64,000 nt of DNA from Nitrososphaerota archaeon (GTDB lineage Archaea; Thermoproteota; Nitrososphaeria; Nitrososphaerales; UBA183): assembly GCA_027886865.1 (NCBI GenBank), contig JAPCJR010000002.1, forward strand, positions 89,795 through 153,794, given 5' to 3'. The translations under genes and the position numbers were made by a program. Below the pieces are notes generated by a model. That model made no database searches. It was not told where the DNA came from and worked only from the letters and a program-made list of their open reading frames with translations. Shown here one piece after another: positions 33,169 to 41,575 of this stretch; position 1 is the first letter of the stretch, and each line of letters starts with the position of its first letter.

Positions 33169-34793
33169 GCGCTCCTGCCACGCCCGCAGCGCCGTCTCTA
33201 GCCGCGCCGCGGCAGTACGACGCCAAGTACGGGAGGACGGTCCTCCTCATCCTGGCGGGCATGGCCGTGATGGTCACCTACGTCGAGACGATGGTGCTGC
33301 CCGCGTTCAGCAACTTCGAGTCGTTCTTCCACGTCACCGAGGCGAGCACGATCGCGTGGATCCTCTCGGCCTACCTTCTCGTAGGCGTCGTCGTCACGCC
33401 GATCTTCGGCAAGCTCGGGGACATCTACGGCAAGAAGCGCATGCTGCTGGTCGCGATGGGTGTCTACGCCGTCGCCGTCAGCCTCGCTGGGTTCACCCCC
33501 AACATCGGCGCCTTCCTCGGACTCAGCCGGCCCGACCAGATCTACGGCCTGATTGCGATCCGGGCGGTGCAGGGGGTCGGGATGGCGATGTTCCCCCTCG
33601 GCTTCGCCATGCTGCCCGAGGTCTTCCCTCCAGCGCGCGTCGGCCAGGCCCAAGGCCTCCTCTCGGGGATGTTCGCAGCGGGCGCCGCGGCGGGGCTGGT
33701 CGGTGGAGGATACATCGCGGAGACCTTCGGCTGGCAGGACACATATCACACGGTCATCCCGATCGCGATTCTCGTGTTCGTGCTCGCCTTTGTGTTCATC
33801 CACGAGTCCCAGATCCGTCACGCCCGTAAGATCGATTTCCCGGGGGTCATCAGCCTCGGCCTCGGGCTCACGCTCCTGATGCTCGGCATCACGGAGGGGG
33901 CGTACTGGGGGTGGACCAACTTCTCCTCGGTCTCGTTCGGAGGCGTCCCGTGGGGGGTCCCGGAGTTCCTACTCCTGGCGCTGGTCTCATTTGCGTTCTT
34001 CCTCTACTGGGAGCCCCGGGCGCCGAGCCCGGTCGTGTCGTTCCAGTCGCTCAAGGAGAGGAACATACTGGTTTCCAACATCAACGGCGTGTTCGTGGGC
34101 ATGGCGATGTTCCTGCTCTTCACCATCCTCATCATCCTCGGCGAGTATCCGTCCCCAGGCTTCGGGCTCAGCGAGCTGAATGCAGGCCTCATCCTGGTCC
34201 CCGCCGTCATCAGCATGCTCGTGACCGGACCGTTCCTCGGACGGGCGATCAGCAAGTACGGGCCGAAACCAATCATGATCCTGGGCTTCATCCTGATAAC
34301 CCTGGGGGCGTTCGGGCTCGCCGAGTTCAACCGCACGACGTACGAGGTCGGGATAATCGCCGTCCCGATGATGGTGGGTAACGTCGCCGTGCTCATCTCG
34401 ATGTCGAACGTCATCGTCCTCTCGGTCGACCCGAAGACGATGGGGATCCAGACCGGCATGAACCAGACGTTCAGGAACCTCGGCTCGGCGCTGGGTCCCG
34501 TGCTCGTCACATCTATCCTGGCGAGCTATGCGTTCACCGATGCGTTCCCCGGCTTCACGCTGCAGAACTACACGGTACTCGGCTACCAGGTCGTCTTCGC
34601 GCTGATCGGAGTGATCGGCGTCGCCGGCCTCCTGTTCGCGCTCGCGCTCCGCAACTTCCGGTTCCTGGCGGACGGAACCAGATCTGGGCAGGCTAGCGGG
34701 GCGCCGGCGGCAGAGCCGGGACCTCGTGAAGCGCCAGCCGGAGACCCCCAGAAGACCGGCACGGGCGGGGTCCAGCAACGGCCCGCTGGCTGA
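33165..34793 (+). CDS. MFS drug-efflux transporter, DHA2 (14-helix) type
   Basis: A 542-residue membrane protein with about 14 hydrophobic helices. Motif A is GKLGDIYGKKR near residue 80 and motif C-like glycines appear in GMFAAGAAAGLVGGGYIAE. It is probably a proton-coupled exporter of toxic compounds, controlled by the upstream MarR. The last 40 residues are Pro/Gly-rich and cytoplasmic. Codon use matches marR rather than the surrounding genes. Confidence 0.9.
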   Translation: MSAPATPAAPSLAAPRQYDAKYGRTVLLILAGMAVMVTYVETMVLPAFSNFESFFHVTEASTIAWILSAYLLVGVVVTPIFGKLGDIYGKKRMLLVAMGVYAVAVSLAGFTPNIGAFLGLSRPDQIYGLIAIRAVQGVGMAMFPLGFAMLPEVFPPARVGQAQGLLSGMFAAGAAAGLVGGGYIAETFGWQDTYHTVIPIAILVFVLAFVFIHESQIRHARKIDFPGVISLGLGLTLLMLGITEGAYWGWTNFSSVSFGGVPWGVPEFLLLALVSFAFFLYWEPRAPSPVVSFQSLKERNILVSNINGVFVGMAMFLLFTILIILGEYPSPGFGLSELNAGLILVPAVISMLVTGPFLGRAISKYGPKPIMILGFILITLGAFGLAEFNRTTYEVGIIAVPMMVGNVAVLISMSNVIVLSVDPKTMGIQTGMNQTFRNLGSALGPVLVTSILASYAFTDAFPGFTLQNYTVLGYQVVFALIGVIGVAGLLFALALRNFRFLADGTRSGQASGAPAAEPGPREAPAGDPQKTGTGGVQQRPAG

Positions 34794-34832
34794 GACTCTG
34801 AGAGACGGCGCAGTCTGGTTGAAGGCAAGCGC

Positions 34833-35531
34833 CTAGGCAGAAGCGACAGTGAAGTGGAGCACGGCGACCTGTCCCCACTCGGTCGCGCTGATGACCGTGT
34901 AGACCCCCTGCTTGAACGAAGCGAAGGTACTCTGAGAACCACCGCTCGAGGTCCACGACCCGCCGTAGGCTGAGCTGGATGTCGCGGGGGCCTGATTGCA
35001 GAACCCTCCGCTCTCGCAGGAGCTCATGAGATAGCTGTCCGGTTGGAAGACGAAGTAGCTGTAGTCGAGGATCGCCGGACAGTTGTACAGGCCCGGACTG
35101 TAGAGCGCCATCGGAGTGGCTGAGGAGGCGTTGGCGGCCGTGTAAAAGCCCTGGGCGATGAGGAAGCCGAAGGGCTCATTCAGGTCTCCACAGGGGCCTA
35201 GGCTCACCTGGGGGAGGCCGGTCGGCGTGCCCTGGTCGGCGGTGACGTTTTTGGGAGACGAGAGGGTATTGATCAATGACATGTTGATGTCGACCTCCTG
35301 ACCTGGCGACAACTGGGAGGCGTTGAGCGAGAGCAAGAGTTCCAGGCCCGCGCCTGCAGTAGAGGTCGAGAGGGGCGAGTCCAGGCTTGTGACCGTCGTC
35401 GTGGAGGTCACGGTCTTGCCCGCGCCAGAGACGGCTACGAAGACACTCGCCGATATCAGCACCCCCGCTATGACGATAGCGATCGCCATGGCCCTGTGGC
35501 TACGCATGGGCTGGTCGCTCATTGAAGCCAA
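34833..35531 (-). CDS. Secreted or membrane-anchored protein of unknown function
   Basis: About 232 residues. After a short basic start there is one hydrophobic helix (AMAIAIVIAGVLISASVFVA), then a Ser/Thr-rich linker (SGAGKTVTSTTTVTSL) and an extracellular domain with four or five cysteines (including CGDLNEPF, YNCPAI, SSCESGGFC) and many Asn/Ser. The lipid- or membrane-tethered architecture is typical of archaeal cell-envelope proteins. TTG at 35531 or ATG at 35522. No family recognised. Confidence 0.7.
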   Translation of the reverse strand: MASMSDQPMRSHRAMAIAIVIAGVLISASVFVAVSGAGKTVTSTTTVTSLDSPLSTSTAGAGLELLLSLNASQLSPGQEVDINMSLINTLSSPKNVTADQGTPTGLPQVSLGPCGDLNEPFGFLIAQGFYTAANASSATPMALYSPGLYNCPAILDYSYFVFQPDSYLMSSCESGGFCNQAPATSSSAYGGSWTSSGGSQSTFASFKQGVYTVISATEWGQVAVLHFTVASA

Positions 35532-35558
35532 GCCTCTGCTTTTTTAGGTCCGATTATG

Positions 35559-35566
35559 ATTAATAG
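35559..35566 (+). promoter_or_regulatory. TATA-like box for the small zinc-ribbon gene
   Basis: ATTAATAG centred 23 bases before the ATG at 35585. Confidence 0.4.
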
Positions 35567-35584
35567 TTTTGCCCGAATAGGCGG

Positions 35585-35782
35585 ATGGCGCCTCGAGTGG
35601 TGAAAAGCAACGGTGTGGAGACCGTGGACGGCAACTGCATCAAGTGCAACAAGAGGACGCGCCATGCGATACGGGTCGGCCCTCATGGTTCCGAGTATTT
35701 CGAGTGCGTGATATGCGGGAACAAGGTCGACCTCAAAGCCTTCGTCTTCGACGACCTTGACGCGCTATCTGGAGACGGCTGA
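35585..35782 (+). CDS. Small zinc-ribbon protein
   Basis: A 65-residue protein with two CxxC knuckles (NCIKCN near 18 and ECVICGN near 40), forming one zinc ribbon, and an acidic tail (FDDLDALSGDG). No other domain. Such proteins may bind nucleic acid or partner proteins; function unknown. Confidence 0.72.
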   Translation: MAPRVVKSNGVETVDGNCIKCNKRTRHAIRVGPHGSEYFECVICGNKVDLKAFVFDDLDALSGDG

Positions 35783-35806
35783 GGGCCGCGCCCAGCCGAG
35801 GCTCGA

Positions 35807-36022
35807 CTAGCCTCGCGACGCGTAGCTCATCGAGGTCAGTGACCCTCCCTCAGCGAGCTCTATCCCGCACTCGGGACAGACCGGTTTTTTGAAGAGCCAT
35901 CCCACTTTCTTCCTGCAGCAGTTCTCGCAGTACAGGTTCCGGCAGCGGTGGCGCTGCCAGGGCGTGGGATTCCTGAACCCGCCGACCGCCCTCCTGCATC
36001 TGATGCAGTAGCCGCGTATCAA
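35807..36022 (-). CDS. Small multi-cysteine zinc-binding protein
   Basis: A 71-residue basic protein with CIRC, CENCC and CPEC knuckles and several Arg residues, suited to bind two zinc ions and perhaps RNA. TTG at 36022. It lies back to back with the next gene and convergent to the preceding zinc-ribbon gene. Function unknown. Confidence 0.65.
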   Translation of the reverse strand: MIRGYCIRCRRAVGGFRNPTPWQRHRCRNLYCENCCRKKVGWLFKKPVCPECGIELAEGGSLTSMSYASRG

Positions 36023-36071
36023 CGGTCACGCATCCCGTAGGCTGGTATAAGCTGCCACCCCCGTTCTTCGT

Positions 36072-36530
36072 TTGGCTCGCGGTCCGGAGAAGGTCAGAAA
36101 GGGATTTAACTGCAAGCTCGAGGCGCTACTTTCGATCTTGGAAGAGGACGCTGAGCTCAGCCGCATAAACGCCCGGAGGATGGCAGAGCTGAAGAGGCGC
36201 ATCGAGATAGCGACGGCTCCGAAGCCCGTGAAACCCAAGGAAAAGTCGAACAACGAGCTCGTCATGGAGAAACTGTACGACAGGGGAGACGAGGTGCTGA
36301 GCACGGCATATTCCTACTATCCGAAGGAGACGCAGATAGTGGTGGACCACCTTGCCACGTACCTGAGGGCGAACCCCAAGACCGAGAAGATAAGCGGAGG
36401 TGAGCTCCTTGAAGTGTTCAGGACAATCGGGCTCAGGTTCAGCTTGAAGACGTCGATAAAGGTCCAGGAGAAGGGCAAGTTCATCGACCTGGCGGATAAG
36501 TTCAAACTGAAGAAGGAAGAAGAGCCGTGA
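36072..36530 (+). CDS. Helical protein of unknown function upstream of the PAC2 gene
   Basis: A 152-residue charged, mostly helical protein: a long N-terminal helix (LEALLSILEEDAELSRINAR), a Pro/Lys linker (APKPVKPKEKS) and a C-terminal winged-helix-like half (TQIVVDHLATYLRANP, GGELLEVFRTIGLRF). It is coupled to the PAC2 gene by a GTGA overlap, so a function with that protein is likely. TTG at 36072. I do not recognise the family. Confidence 0.7.
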   Translation: MARGPEKVRKGFNCKLEALLSILEEDAELSRINARRMAELKRRIEIATAPKPVKPKEKSNNELVMEKLYDRGDEVLSTAYSYYPKETQIVVDHLATYLRANPKTEKISGGELLEVFRTIGLRFSLKTSIKVQEKGKFIDLADKFKLKKEEEP

Positions 36531-37294
36531 CAGCGGCGCGGATAACGTCCAAGGCGTTCTTCGAGCCCAACCCGAAGGACCCGATCCTGGTGTGCGGGAT
36601 GCCAGGGAGCGGCTACGTCGGGAAGCTCGCCGTGGACCACCTTGTCGAGGCGTTCAAGGGGAAAAAGTTCACGAAAGCATGGTCGGGCGAGTTCCCTCCC
36701 CAGGGAAATGTGGGCGAGGACGGTGTCGTGAATGCCATCAGCGGAGAGTTCTACATGTGCGAGACCGGGCAGGAGCGGGACCTTCTGGTGTTCACCGCGG
36801 ACGCCCAGCCGGCGACGACCAACGGAGAGTATGAGCTCTCCGAATGGGTACTCCAGCTCGCGAAGAGATATGGCGCCAAGCTCGTGTTCTCCCTTGCAGC
36901 GTACATCACGGGCGCGTTCACGGCCGAACAGAGGGTGTTCGGTGCTGCCACGTCGCCGGAGCTGACCTCCAGGATGAGCGACGAGGGGGTGAAGATAATG
37001 AAGGAGGGCGCGATCAGCGGGATGAACGGCATCATCATCGGGATGGCCAAGTTCCACGGTATGGAAGGCGCCTCCTTGCTCGGGGAGACCTCGGGCTACC
37101 TCGTGGACCCGGTGGCTTCCGAGGCAGTGCTCGACGCATTCTCGCGAACGCTGAAGCTCACCGTCGACCTGGCCAGCCTCAGGGACAAGGCGAAGGAGGC
37201 GAAGCAGGTTATCGGACAGATCCAGAAGATGAGCGAGCAGGAGAGCGGTGCCCGCGGTGGGAACCCGACCGGACAGCCCGGCTACATCGGTTAA
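36527..37294 (+). CDS. PAC2-family proteasome assembly chaperone-like protein
   Basis: A 255-residue PAC2 (COG2047/1938 type) protein: PILVCGMPGSGYVGKLAVDH at the N-terminus, VFTADAQPATTNGEYE, GAKLVFSLAAYITG and SGMNGIIIGMAKFHGMEG. Archaeal PbaA/PbaB relatives bind proteasome components. Two proteasome beta subunits are in the window, though not adjacent. The stop codon shares TTAA with the convergent rtcB. Confidence 0.85.
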   Translation: MTAARITSKAFFEPNPKDPILVCGMPGSGYVGKLAVDHLVEAFKGKKFTKAWSGEFPPQGNVGEDGVVNAISGEFYMCETGQERDLLVFTADAQPATTNGEYELSEWVLQLAKRYGAKLVFSLAAYITGAFTAEQRVFGAATSPELTSRMSDEGVKIMKEGAISGMNGIIIGMAKFHGMEGASLLGETSGYLVDPVASEAVLDAFSRTLKLTVDLASLRDKAKEAKQVIGQIQKMSEQESGARGGNPTGQPGYIG

Positions 37295-40245
37295 CCTTTG
37301 ATGTTACCGATCGGCCTCAGCGCGGCGACCTTCTTCGATATGCCGGCGCGGTCCATCGTGTCGACGACCTCGGAGATGTCCTTGTACGCCATCCCAGCCT
37401 CCTCTGCCAGTCCGTCGTACGTCGCGGCCTTGACGTAGATCCCTCTCTTCTCCATGCTCTTCTGGAGCTCGCCGCCGTTCACCTGTTTCTTTGCGGCGGT
37501 GCGAGACATGGTCCGTCCCGACCCGTGCGCAGTTGAGCCGAACGTCTCGGTCATCGCCTTGGCGGTACCGAGGAGGAGGTACGAGCCGGTCTCCATGGAA
37601 CCTCCGATTATGACGGGCTGCCCGATTGCTCTGTAGGGGGCGGGTATGTCGCGGTGCCCGGGGCCGAAGCTCCTGGTGGCGCCCTTCCTGTGCACGACGA
37701 GGTCCTTGCTCGAGCCGTCAAGCTCCTGCCTCTCCACCTTCGCGATGTTGTGGCAGACGTCGTAGATGATGTGCATGTCGAGGGCCTCGGCGTCCTCGTG
37801 GAAGACCGTCTTGAAGGCCTCCCTGACCCGGTGGACTATGACCTGCCTGTTCGCGAAAGCCATGTTGGCCGCGCATACCATCGCTCCATAGTAGTCCGTG
37901 CCCTCCTTCGATGAGAACGGCGCGCAGGAGAGCTCCCTATCCTTGACCGTGATTCCGTAGCGCTTCATCGCGCCATCGAAGATGCGCAGATAGTCGGAGC
38001 CGATCTGGTGCCCGAACCCTCTGCTTCCGCAGTGTATCATGATGACGACCTGGTCGTCGTGGACCAGCCCGAAGTGCTTCCCGGTTTCAGCGTCGAAGAA
38101 CCGGCTAGGGTCGATGACCTGGATCTCGAGATAGTGGTTGCCTGAGCCGAGGGTCCCCAGCTGGCTGATACCCCTGCTCGACGCCTGCCTGCTCACCTTC
38201 GTGGGGTCTGCGCCCTTGAGGAACCCACCCTCCTCGACCATGTCAGCATCGTCGCTCCATCCGTAACCGTTCTCTCCGCACCACTTGACGCCCCAGCGCA
38301 TCACCTCCTCGAACTGGCTCTGGTTCACGCGGACGGTGCCCTTTACCCCCACGCCGGTCGGGACCAGGCGGAAGAGAAGGTCGACGAGCTCCTTTACCTT
38401 CGGCTTGACCTCCTTAATACGCAGATTCGTCCGTATGAGCCGCATTCCGCAATTGGAGACGACGATACCATCAGCGATAAAGTTGTGATCCCGATGGTCT
38501 AACGACAGGTCGTAGACAAAGCCTGCATACGGAACCTCATCGATTGTGATTATCTGGCCAAGTGCGAACCCGCCGCGGCCATACTCTCTGTGTCCCGAAA
38601 ATTCTTCGAATCGTTCCACGTCCCAGACGCGCGCTTTCCCTCTCGGTGACCATATCGAGTGCTTGATGAAACTCTCTCCTACATACTTGCTTTTCAGCGC
38701 TGAGACTATCTGCGAAGGCGCGGCGCCGGCTGCGTACATCTGAGAGGCTTCGTTTCTCGCGTTGTTGCGTTCCACCCTTATGGCGGCAAGGAAGTCGATG
38801 TAAAGAGACGCGAGCGAAGCCAGCCTTTCCTTTTCCAAATTGTATAGATATCCTACTTGCGAGAAGAACTTCTTCATATTCGCCTCGCCCGCATCTATTG
38901 CGAGCCGGAACCCTATAGTCTGCCCGTCAACCCCGTCGTATCTGTAGCCTTCGACCGGCACGGGCTCGGCCGCCTCAACTCCGAAGCAGAAGAGTAACTC
39001 CCTGATGTCACGGAGGAAGATGATTGCGCTTTCTTGAATCGCAACAAGCTTGCTCTGACTGAATGAGAGAGTATCGAAATTGAAGCCGTTGTTGGTCCTC
39101 GGCTTCCCAAGCTCAGCGGCCAAGAAAGAGGCCAGAAACAGTCGCTTCTGCCACTTGGGCGCCTTCATAACGAAAGACGGAACCCTGTAAGGGGATGCTG
39201 TCTTCTTGCCATAGGGACCACCGAGAGCGACCACTAGGACGCAGAAGCTGGTCGAGTTGACCGCCAAGCTGAACTCTTTGAAGTCAAAATCCGAAATTCC
39301 GTACCCCGTCTCGAAGTGGTGGTGACGGTCACGCTCGTGAAGAGATGCCTGGAATCCAAGGGCCTCGACGTCTTCCTTCATCGATGCGAGGTCTTCCTTA
39401 CGGCCGTAGAAGGTCGTGTATTTTCCTCCCTTGGTCCGGGGTATAGTAGCGTCTCCGAAGATTTGGCCGAGAAGCTTCAAAAGACGAGGGAGGCTCGGGC
39501 TGTCGTAGAAGACGGAGTCAAGCTTCAGCTCTCTGAGATGCTTCATTGTTTGTCCTCGTGCGTTTCCCCGGTCTGTTATCTTCATCTCGTCCATTGCGCG
39601 TTGCAGGTCGGCCTCCTGAACAATTGGCTCATGAGCGGCTGAAGCGAATTCCACGCCTGAGAAGCCGGTGATTACTATTGAGTCAGTTTGGGTGAGTGCA
39701 CCTGCCAAGACCATTCCTCTTGCCGTTAGCACGGGGTGGTCCTTGGTGACCTTGATTTCATTATTCAAGTCGGTCCTAATTCTGATGAGGGATCCCTCTT
39801 CTCTTCTCCGCATGAACAGCAGAGTGCCAGCGGAGACAGCCTTCTTGCTTGCGAAATCGAGCGACATCACGTACCGACCGCGTCCCAGATCCTCTATCTT
39901 ATGCCAGGCCCCGTTAGCGTCCAGCACGCGAGCGTCGGGGTGAAGGCAATTTATGTCGAAGCCTATACCGCCAGGCGAAATCACACCCTTTTCAGGGTCG
40001 AACGCCGCGACTCCGCCGATGGGGAATCCATAGCCCCAGTGAGCGTCCGCCATCGCGTACGAGTAGCGCTCTATCCCGGGAAGCGCCGCGACGTTGGTAA
40101 CCTGCTCGAACACCCCCTGGTCCATACCCTCCAGGAGCTTTTTGGTCGCGTAGATGCGCGCGGGGACGTTCATTCCTTCCTTGTAGCTGGTGGGTATCTC
40201 CCACACGACGTCTGAGATCTGCTTGGTACTAGGAGGGACGGGCAT
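37291..40245 (-). CDS. rtcB: RNA-splicing ligase RtcB, interrupted by an intein
   Basis: GTP/Mn-dependent ligase that joins 2',3'-cyclic-phosphate or 3'-phosphate RNA ends to 5'-OH ends; the archaeal tRNA exon ligase. The precursor is 984 residues; after removal of the 499-residue intein the ligase is 485, the normal size. N-extein: ADAHWGYGFPIGG and GGIGFDIN. C-extein: CGMRLI, GTLGSGNHYLE, HCGSRGFGHQ, the guanylylated His in TAHGSGRTMSR. The Mn-binding Cys is the +1 residue of the C-extein, so activity requires splicing. ATG at 40245 gives the usual start; longer reading overlaps archease. Confidence 0.96.
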   Translation of the reverse strand: MPVPPSTKQISDVVWEIPTSYKEGMNVPARIYATKKLLEGMDQGVFEQVTNVAALPGIERYSYAMADAHWGYGFPIGGVAAFDPEKGVISPGGIGFDINCLHPDARVLDANGAWHKIEDLGRGRYVMSLDFASKKAVSAGTLLFMRRREEGSLIRIRTDLNNEIKVTKDHPVLTARGMVLAGALTQTDSIVITGFSGVEFASAAHEPIVQEADLQRAMDEMKITDRGNARGQTMKHLRELKLDSVFYDSPSLPRLLKLLGQIFGDATIPRTKGGKYTTFYGRKEDLASMKEDVEALGFQASLHERDRHHHFETGYGISDFDFKEFSLAVNSTSFCVLVVALGGPYGKKTASPYRVPSFVMKAPKWQKRLFLASFLAAELGKPRTNNGFNFDTLSFSQSKLVAIQESAIIFLRDIRELLFCFGVEAAEPVPVEGYRYDGVDGQTIGFRLAIDAGEANMKKFFSQVGYLYNLEKERLASLASLYIDFLAAIRVERNNARNEASQMYAAGAAPSQIVSALKSKYVGESFIKHSIWSPRGKARVWDVERFEEFSGHREYGRGGFALGQIITIDEVPYAGFVYDLSLDHRDHNFIADGIVVSNCGMRLIRTNLRIKEVKPKVKELVDLLFRLVPTGVGVKGTVRVNQSQFEEVMRWGVKWCGENGYGWSDDADMVEEGGFLKGADPTKVSRQASSRGISQLGTLGSGNHYLEIQVIDPSRFFDAETGKHFGLVHDDQVVIMIHCGSRGFGHQIGSDYLRIFDGAMKRYGITVKDRELSCAPFSSKEGTDYYGAMVCAANMAFANRQVIVHRVREAFKTVFHEDAEALDMHIIYDVCHNIAKVERQELDGSSKDLVVHRKGATRSFGPGHRDIPAPYRAIGQPVIIGGSMETGSYLLLGTAKAMTETFGSTAHGSGRTMSRTAAKKQVNGGELQKSMEKRGIYVKAATYDGLAEEAGMAYKDISEVVDTMDRAGISKKVAALRPIGNIKG
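38452..39948 (-). mobile_element. Intein in RtcB with a partly degraded LAGLIDADG domain (499 residues)
   Basis: The intein begins with Cys (CLHPDARVLDANG), has block B VTKDHPVLT near residue 67, and ends FIADGIVVSN, followed by the extein Cys. The penultimate residue is Ser, not the usual His. Insertion is exactly at the metal-binding FDIN/CG site of RtcB. A DOD endonuclease region is present: LLGQIFGDATI near residue 160 keeps the acidic residue, while the second motif, FLASFLAAELG near 271, has Ala where Asp is expected. Splicing should work; cleavage activity is doubtful. GC content is lower than in the exteins. Confidence 0.94.
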
Positions 40246-40310
40246 CTGGAATAACCGGATTAATCCGTCTCGCGAATCCGCAAGAGAGTTTAAGTGTTTG
40301 TCAGCGTCGT

Positions 40311-40742
40311 TCAGATATCTAGGACGACCGTCGCCACCCAACGCCCCTTCTCCTGCGTGACTCCGAACATGTGCATCGTCACGGCCTTGACATCGTTCCG
40401 GAGCTTGTGCCTCTCACGGTCTATCGGCTCTCCGCTGAGTTCGCAGACGAGGCTCCTGCCATCCCGCGCCACTTTGGCGTCGAACTTCTTGAATAGCAAA
40501 GAGTCGACGTCCTTGATCACTATCAGCTCCGTGAGGAAGTCGTAGAGGAGCCCATCGAGGCCTTCTGCCTTGACCGCGATCTCCTTCTTCACCGTGCCGC
40601 GCAGGCTCCTCCGGTCGACCATCACATCCGTCAGGGCTCCCGCGCTGACCTCGAAGAGCGCGCTCCGCGAGGAGGCCCCGACCTTGAAGGCGACGTCCGC
40701 CAACGCGACGTTCGGGAGGAAACGGTAGCTCGACCTTTGCAA
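40311..40742 (-). CDS. Archease, RtcB activator
   Basis: A 143-residue archease that speeds guanylylation and turnover of RtcB. It has YRFLPNVALADVAFKV in place of the usual YxFLPHTADV (the His is replaced by Asn), ALFEVSAGALTDVMVD and the C-terminal metal-site region VKAVTMHMFGV. TTG at 40742, about 30 bases from the TATA element. It is directly upstream of rtcB on the same strand, with a 65-bp gap. Confidence 0.9.
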   Translation of the reverse strand: MQRSSYRFLPNVALADVAFKVGASSRSALFEVSAGALTDVMVDRRSLRGTVKKEIAVKAEGLDGLLYDFLTELIVIKDVDSLLFKKFDAKVARDGRSLVCELSGEPIDRERHKLRNDVKAVTMHMFGVTQEKGRWVATVVLDI

Positions 40743-40768
40743 AGCGAAATTTAGGCGCGGCGGTGCGT

Positions 40769-40776
40769 CTTTAAAG
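40769..40776. promoter_or_regulatory. Symmetric bidirectional TATA box between archease and lplA
   Basis: The palindrome CTTTAAAG is centred 30.5 bases from the archease start codon and 29.5 bases from the lplA start codon, so one element could position TBP for both divergent leaderless genes. Confidence 0.6.
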
Positions 40777-40801
40777 CTGTGCACGGCGTCGACCATTTCT
40801 C

Positions 40802-41575
40802 TTGACCCAAGTCCCCCTTGACTGTAGGCTCGTCGTGGACGGGGCTATAGGCGCCCACGCGAATCTCGCCCTCGAGGAGGCGATGCTCAGGGAGAACAAG
40901 GGCCTCGTGGTGAGGCTCTGGACGAACGAGAGGTCGGTAATCATCGGGCGGGCGCAACTGGCGCGGTACGAAACGGACCTAGAACAGTGCGCGAAGGCCG
41001 GAATCCCAGTGGTGAGGAGGGTCACCGCGGGCGGGACCGTATACCACGGTCCGGGGAACGTCAACTGGTCCCTCTTCGTGGGGAGGCAGGTCTCGTCCGG
41101 AGGGATAAGATACATCTGGGGCGTAGGGGAGCTGTTCAAGATGGCGGCTGGCGTGGTGACGGAGGCGTCCGGGAGATGCGGCGTCAGCACCTGGCTCGAG
41201 GAACCCAACAGGGTCGTCTCAGCGGGCGGCAAGGTGAGCGGGATGGCCGCGTACATCTCAAGGGAGAGCCTGCTCGTGCACGGGACGTTCCTGCTCGGCG
41301 CCGATCTCGACGAGGCGAAGACGCTCACCGACCCAGACGAGAAGCAGCTCGAGAGACGGTACACCCGCAGCAGGGCCATGAAGATGGCGAACACCGGCAT
41401 CGGGCTAGCTTCATTTATCGCGTCGTTCAGGGACGTCGTCGCCGAGAAGGTGGGGAGAGAGCTTGAGATCGACCAACCCAGAGAGGGCGAGCGACGGACG
41501 ATGGAGTCGCTCATCGAGAAGTACGAGAGCGCCGCATGGAACCTCGGCGACCCGTTCGAGGCCGAGACGAGATGA
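40802..41575 (+). CDS. lplA: Lipoate-protein ligase A family protein
   Basis: Attaches lipoate (or octanoate) to carrier domains. The 257 residues show the biotin/lipoyl ligase fold: NLALEEAMLREN, VIIGRAQ, the RRVTAGGTVYHGPGNVNWS motif and the catalytic Lys in SAGGKVSGMAAY. The usual RRxSGGG is RRVTAGG here. TTG at 40802. Its stop is overlapped by the next gene (ATGA). Confidence 0.88.
   Translation: MTQVPLDCRLVVDGAIGAHANLALEEAMLRENKGLVVRLWTNERSVIIGRAQLARYETDLEQCAKAGIPVVRRVTAGGTVYHGPGNVNWSLFVGRQVSSGGIRYIWGVGELFKMAAGVVTEASGRCGVSTWLEEPNRVVSAGGKVSGMAAYISRESLLVHGTFLLGADLDEAKTLTDPDEKQLERRYTRSRAMKMANTGIGLASFIASFRDVVAEKVGRELEIDQPREGERRTMESLIEKYESAAWNLGDPFEAETR

Noticed and set aside
40246..40341. 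32-codon upstream extension of rtcB
   Set aside because: Overlaps the end of archease and adds residues absent from RtcB proteins; the ATG at 40245 fits the family.
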